Shown here: positions 13,588-14,180 of the stretch, in pieces | How positions within the stretch are numbered: position 1 is the first letter of the stretch | Layout: each line of letters opens with the position of its first letter | NCBI GenBank assembly: GCA_001563325.1 | Contig: LRSK01000212.1 | Coordinates: forward strand, 1 to 14,180 | DNA: 14,180 nucleotides | From: Candidatus Thorarchaeota archaeon SMTZ1-83 | Lineage (GTDB): Archaea > Asgardarchaeota > Thorarchaeia > Thorarchaeales > Thorarchaeaceae | Direction of reading: 5' to 3' | The notes under the pieces: model-generated | Database searches by the model: none | What the model saw: the letters and a program-made list of their open reading frames with translations, nothing else | What the model was told of the DNA's origin: nothing | Made by a program: the position numbers and the translations under genes

Positions 13588-14180
13588 GAGTGTCTGGTAA
13601 TAACAGTAATACAGTCAATGTAGCCATTGCTGGTGTCGGGGGTCAAGGTGTTTTGACTCTTGCTGAGATACTTGCCAAGGCCGCACTAGCTGCCAACTAC
13701 AATGTACGTGTCGGCGAGATCCATGGAATGGCTCAGCGTGGGGGACATGTGGTATGCACAGTGAGGATTGGAGATGATGCACGAGGACCGATTGTGGATT
13801 CAGGTTCTGCCCACCTACTCGTTGGTTTCGAACCAATCGAAACACTGAGGGAGATTCACATTGTTGCAGCGGATGGCTGCGTTCTCATGAGTTCACATGT
13901 CCAATATCCAGTGGCCGTTTCTATGGGGAAAGCCGAGTACCCACCACATGAAGAAATCACGAAATCCATGGAGAAGTTCACAAGTTGCATTCTGGAGATT
14001 GATGCAATGGAGCTTGCAAGACAAGCAGGAAGTGCCATGGCTCTTAACATGGTGATGTTGGGTGGGATTCTTGGGACAGGAGTGATACCAATAGACAAAG
14101 CAACAGTTGTCGAGGTTGTACGTTCCGCGTTTCCGAAGAAGTATGAATCAACCAATATCAAAGCATTCGAGCTTGGAATG
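13584..14180 (+). CDS. iorB: Indolepyruvate:ferredoxin oxidoreductase beta subunit, cut by the window end
   Basis: IorB is the gamma-domain partner of IorA (pyruvate ferredoxin oxidoreductase gamma family) and completes the enzyme. The visible 199 residues include AIAGVGGQGVLTLAEILAKA near the N-terminus (the GxGGQGV loop), EIHGMAQRGGHV (the conserved GMxQRGG motif), DSGSAHLLVGFEP and LNMVMLGGILGTG. The family is about 190-210 residues, so only a few C-terminal residues are likely missing. The ATG at 13584 follows an AGGAGG and overlaps the preceding stop. No stop is reached before base 14180. Confidence 0.93.
   Translation, partial: MRVSGNNSNTVNVAIAGVGGQGVLTLAEILAKAALAANYNVRVGEIHGMAQRGGHVVCTVRIGDDARGPIVDSGSAHLLVGFEPIETLREIHIVAADGCVLMSSHVQYPVAVSMGKAEYPPHEEITKSMEKFTSCILEIDAMELARQAGSAMALNMVMLGGILGTGVIPIDKATVVEVVRSAFPKKYESTNIKAFELGM

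Noticed and set aside
1..14180. tRNA, rRNA, CRISPR array or transposase gene
   Set aside because: No cloverleaf-like sequence, no regularly spaced repeats and no transposase motifs were seen on either strand.

Overview
The window looks like part of an archaeal chromosome of moderate GC content. The evidence is an archaeal-type uS10, an isopentenyl phosphate kinase (the archaeal branch of the mevalonate pathway), a two-subunit indolepyruvate:ferredoxin oxidoreductase, TATA-like boxes 24-30 nt before several starts, and frequent GTG/TTG starts. A lysine-2-oxoglutarate reductase and a saccharopine dehydrogenase that read very like the two halves of the eukaryotic bifunctional enzyme, together with several unrecognised proteins carrying winged-helix-like segments, make an Asgard (for example Thorarchaeota-like) host plausible. 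That placement is inference, not proof.

Layout. 1-1323 (+) is the 3' part of an unrecognised protein with a winged-helix-like N-terminus. 1360-2163 (-) is isopentenyl phosphate kinase. 2304-2615 (+) is ribosomal protein uS10, followed by glmS (2703-4526, +) and a two-helix small membrane protein (4564-4821, +). 4825-6039 (-) is a SufS/CsdA-like class V aminotransferase homologue in which the PLP-binding lysine is replaced by valine. It is divergent from a nucleotidyltransferase (6095-7105, +), and one central TTTAATT element lies at leaderless-promoter distance from both starts. 7106-7585 is a gene-poor stretch with cysteine-rich minus-strand frames and one copy of a 22-bp repeat. 7586-8242 (+) is an unrecognised protein with a C-terminal winged helix. 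8282-10917 (-) is a two-gene saccharopine-pathway operon. 11035-11361 (+) is a small unrecognised protein whose start and stop codons each touch a GAACAYGTGTTC palindrome. 11361-11598 is a 238-bp inverted-repeat structure bounded by two perfect copies of that palindrome. 11763-14180 (+) is iorA-iorB.

How the genes fit together. Lysine-2-oxoglutarate reductase plus saccharopine dehydrogenase convert lysine and 2-oxoglutarate to aminoadipate semialdehyde and glutamate. IorAB oxidises aryl-pyruvates from aromatic amino acids with ferredoxin as acceptor. Together they suggest amino-acid or peptide catabolism. GlmS supplies glucosamine-6-phosphate, and IPK makes isopentenyl diphosphate for ether lipids.

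The best leads are: (1) the 2x[4Fe-4S] domain of IorA is intact but in the +1 frame after the iorA stop, has no start codon of its own, and is coupled to iorB by an ATGA overlap; (2) the lysine-less class V aminotransferase; (3) the palindrome and inverted-repeat system at 11031-11598 with a related copy at 7267-7288, which contains a textbook BRE/TATA promoter pointing at no recognisable gene; (4) the split, eukaryote-like lysine-degradation operon.
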